DNA of 64,000 nucleotides from contig CP073750.1 in the NCBI GenBank assembly GCA_024398135.1, positions 1,798,001 through 1,862,000 of the forward strand, read 5' to 3'. Below, one piece after another: positions 62,530 through 64,000 of the stretch. This DNA comes from a bacterium SCSIO 12643 (GTDB lineage Bacteria; Bacteroidota; Bacteroidia; Flavobacteriales_G; Salibacteraceae). A program made the translations under genes and the position numbers. Position 1 is the stretch's first letter; every line of letters starts with the position of its first letter. The notes under the pieces are model-generated. The model did not search any database. It saw only the letters and a list, made by a program, of their open reading frames with translations, and was not told the DNA's origin.

Positions 62530-62541
62530 ATCAATCTTCCT
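62519..62541. repeat. Inverted repeat across two convergent stop codons
   Basis: AGGAAGATT (62519-62527) and its complement (62533-62541) bracket both stops. It has no T-run, so it is not a typical intrinsic terminator but may stabilise both mRNA ends. Confidence 0.5.
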
Positions 62542-64000
62542 CATTACCTAATATCTTTTTACCACTTAACCTTTCCGCTTTTCCATTTCGATACCTAACG
62601 GTGAGTAATATCAGACCCGTTTCATCATATCGTTTCCAATCACCTATTTTCATACCCAGCTCATACTTTCCTTCCAACATTTTCCTTCCCGAAGGATAAT
62701 AGTATGTGTGCTTTCCATTAGGTTCATCTTCCAAATATTCACCTTCAAAAGCCTTTTTACCAGTACTTTTATAAGTTCCAAGCCAAGGCCCATGCATCAT
62801 ACCTTCTACATAATTACCTTTCTCAATATAATCACCGGTATTCACAACCCATTCACCTTCTTTTAATCCCTCAATATATTCACCTTGTTTTAAGATTTCT
62901 CCTTCTTCATCATATTCCACCAATTCTCCATCTTCCTTACCGTTGATATATGTTTCTTCTCTTTTAGTCGCACCATTTTCATAATACCACACCCATAAAC
63001 CATGTGGTTTTCCACCCTTTCTATATTTACCTTTTTGTTCTAGTTTACCATTTGCATGATAAAACTTCCAGGGACCTATTCTTGCGCCATCTTTATACTC
63101 TCCCTCTCCGCGTAATTGACCATCGGTATAGTATTCCTTCCACTTACCTTGTTTTACGCCAGCAGAATCGATAATTCCCTCTCCAATTTTAATTCCGGCT
63201 TTATAGATAATAGTTTCTACAACAACCCCACCCGTATCATATTTTTTCCAAATACCATTTGGCTGAGATCCTAAATAGGTTTTCTCCCATTTAACACTGG
63301 CATTAGGATAAAATTCTCTGACGAGGTCTACTGCCATTAACTCAGCTGCATTTTCAACCACTTGTCCATTCACATATTTGATCGTACTCAGCTGTACTCC
63401 TTTTTTATCATACTCTCTGAAATAGCCATTCTTTAAACCATTTTTATATCTACCCTCAAGTTTCTTTATTTTGTCATCTGGTAGATCATCATAATACTCT
63501 ATCCATAAACCAACTTTCTCATTTTTAGAATTATACTTATTAATAGCCTGACTACTTTTAATCACGCCCTTCTCATACGTCATAATAGCTACAATTCTTC
63601 CATCTCTTCCATACTGATATCCTCGACCTTCTAATACACCATCTTTATAAGGCTTTTCAAATTCTGGTCTGGCCAAATCCTGAAAATAATCAAATGACTT
63701 TCCTTGTAGTGTATCATTTATATAAGTTGACTGAGTGATTAAAAATCCCTCCTCAGAATAAATAAATGATTTTCCACTTTTTTTAGAGTTTTCATAATTA
63801 ACCTTTTCTCTTAATAAACCATTTTCGTAATAGAAAAGCCAAATACTATCTAATTCATGAAATTTTCGATTTCCCTCTGATTTTAAAATTCCGCTTTCAT
63901 AATAGTTTTTCCAGAATCCTTCTGGTTTACCATCTTTAAAATATCCTTCAGAGGATTTCTGTCCATTTGGATAATAAAAAACATTATATCCATTTGGATC
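62531..64000 (-). CDS. MORN/YwqK-type repeat protein (5' end outside window)
   Basis: The frame is open from the right edge of the window (bases 64000-63998 encode D in DPNGYNVFYYPNG) to the stop at 62531, giving 489 visible residues; the TTG at 63676 is an internal leucine. The protein consists of about twenty tandem units of around 23 residues (GxWxxYYExGxLKxEGxYKxGxxxG), the toxin-antitoxin YwqK/MORN type. The repeats form a beta solenoid; the function of long versions is unknown. No toxin gene is adjacent in the window, so the antitoxin label should not be taken literally. Confidence 0.85.
   Translation of the reverse strand, partial: DPNGYNVFYYPNGQKSSEGYFKDGKPEGFWKNYYESGILKSEGNRKFHELDSIWLFYYENGLLREKVNYENSKKSGKSFIYSEEGFLITQSTYINDTLQGKSFDYFQDLARPEFEKPYKDGVLEGRGYQYGRDGRIVAIMTYEKGVIKSSQAINKYNSKNEKVGLWIEYYDDLPDDKIKKLEGRYKNGLKNGYFREYDKKGVQLSTIKYVNGQVVENAAELMAVDLVREFYPNASVKWEKTYLGSQPNGIWKKYDTGGVVVETIIYKAGIKIGEGIIDSAGVKQGKWKEYYTDGQLRGEGEYKDGARIGPWKFYHANGKLEQKGKYRKGGKPHGLWVWYYENGATKREETYINGKEDGELVEYDEEGEILKQGEYIEGLKEGEWVVNTGDYIEKGNYVEGMMHGPWLGTYKSTGKKAFEGEYLEDEPNGKHTYYYPSGRKMLEGKYELGMKIGDWKRYDETGLILLTVRYRNGKAERLSGKKILGNEED

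Noticed and set aside
63674-63676. TTG at 63676 as the start of the MORN gene
   Set aside because: The same frame continues upstream to the window edge with more repeats of the same type.

Overview
The window is a 64 kb stretch of a low-GC chromosome from a marine-type member of the Bacteroidota, most likely a flavobacterium-like or cryomorph/crocinitomicacean lineage. The evidence is the large number of proteins with type IX secretion system (T9SS) C-terminal sorting domains (type A and the gliding-motility-associated type B), a PorZ homologue, a TonB-dependent receptor with an N-terminal carboxypeptidase-regulatory-like domain, DUF4175 and DUF6089 families, almost no Shine-Dalgarno sequences, and promoter-like TTG-N20-TAnnTTYG elements. 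No rRNA, insertion sequence, prophage or CRISPR array was seen.

Region 1 (2-20556) is a surface-adhesin island: three near-identical tandem genes of about 1,476 codons (the first cut by the window edge), each followed by its own hairpin terminator, then a related 2,379-residue giant that carries a cassette of SprB-type repeats inside the same N-terminal head domain. The three tandem copies are mosaics of one another, which points to ongoing gene conversion.

Region 2 (20600-33200) is mixed housekeeping: an unusual two-TM sensor-like protein without a phospho-accepting histidine, a NUDIX/CoA-pyrophosphatase-like gene coupled to a secreted BNR-repeat protein, trpS, an enoyl-CoA hydratase, an NtrY-like histidine kinase, pheS, a di-heme peroxidase with a sorting domain, and polA. 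Region 3 (33200-38500) has two T9SS cargo genes; the second is a shortened relative of the first. Region 4 (38500-46900) holds cysS, oxyR, a secreted S9 peptidase, two EamA transporters, gpsA and small hypothetical genes.

Region 5 (46900-58400) is a long minus-strand block: lipoprotein, heme-receptor-like TonB receptor, recO, porZ, then mnmG, ybeY and a 1,103-residue DUF4175 coiled-coil membrane protein linked by 1-nt stop/start overlaps. Two parS-like palindromes (one perfect 16-mer) bracket mnmG, suggesting that this part of the chromosome is loaded by ParB and lies near the replication origin. Region 6 (58400-64000) has a DUF6089 outer-membrane protein (PorG-like candidate), gltX, folB, tRNA-Cys, two small membrane proteins and the 3' part of a very long MORN/YwqK-repeat gene that runs off the window.

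Taken together, the window encodes secretion machinery parts (PorZ, perhaps a PorG-like barrel) and at least seven likely T9SS clients in one place. Nothing here amounts to a demonstrably new defence or metabolic system; the most unusual signals are the recombining adhesin array, the nested SprB cassette and the parS pair.
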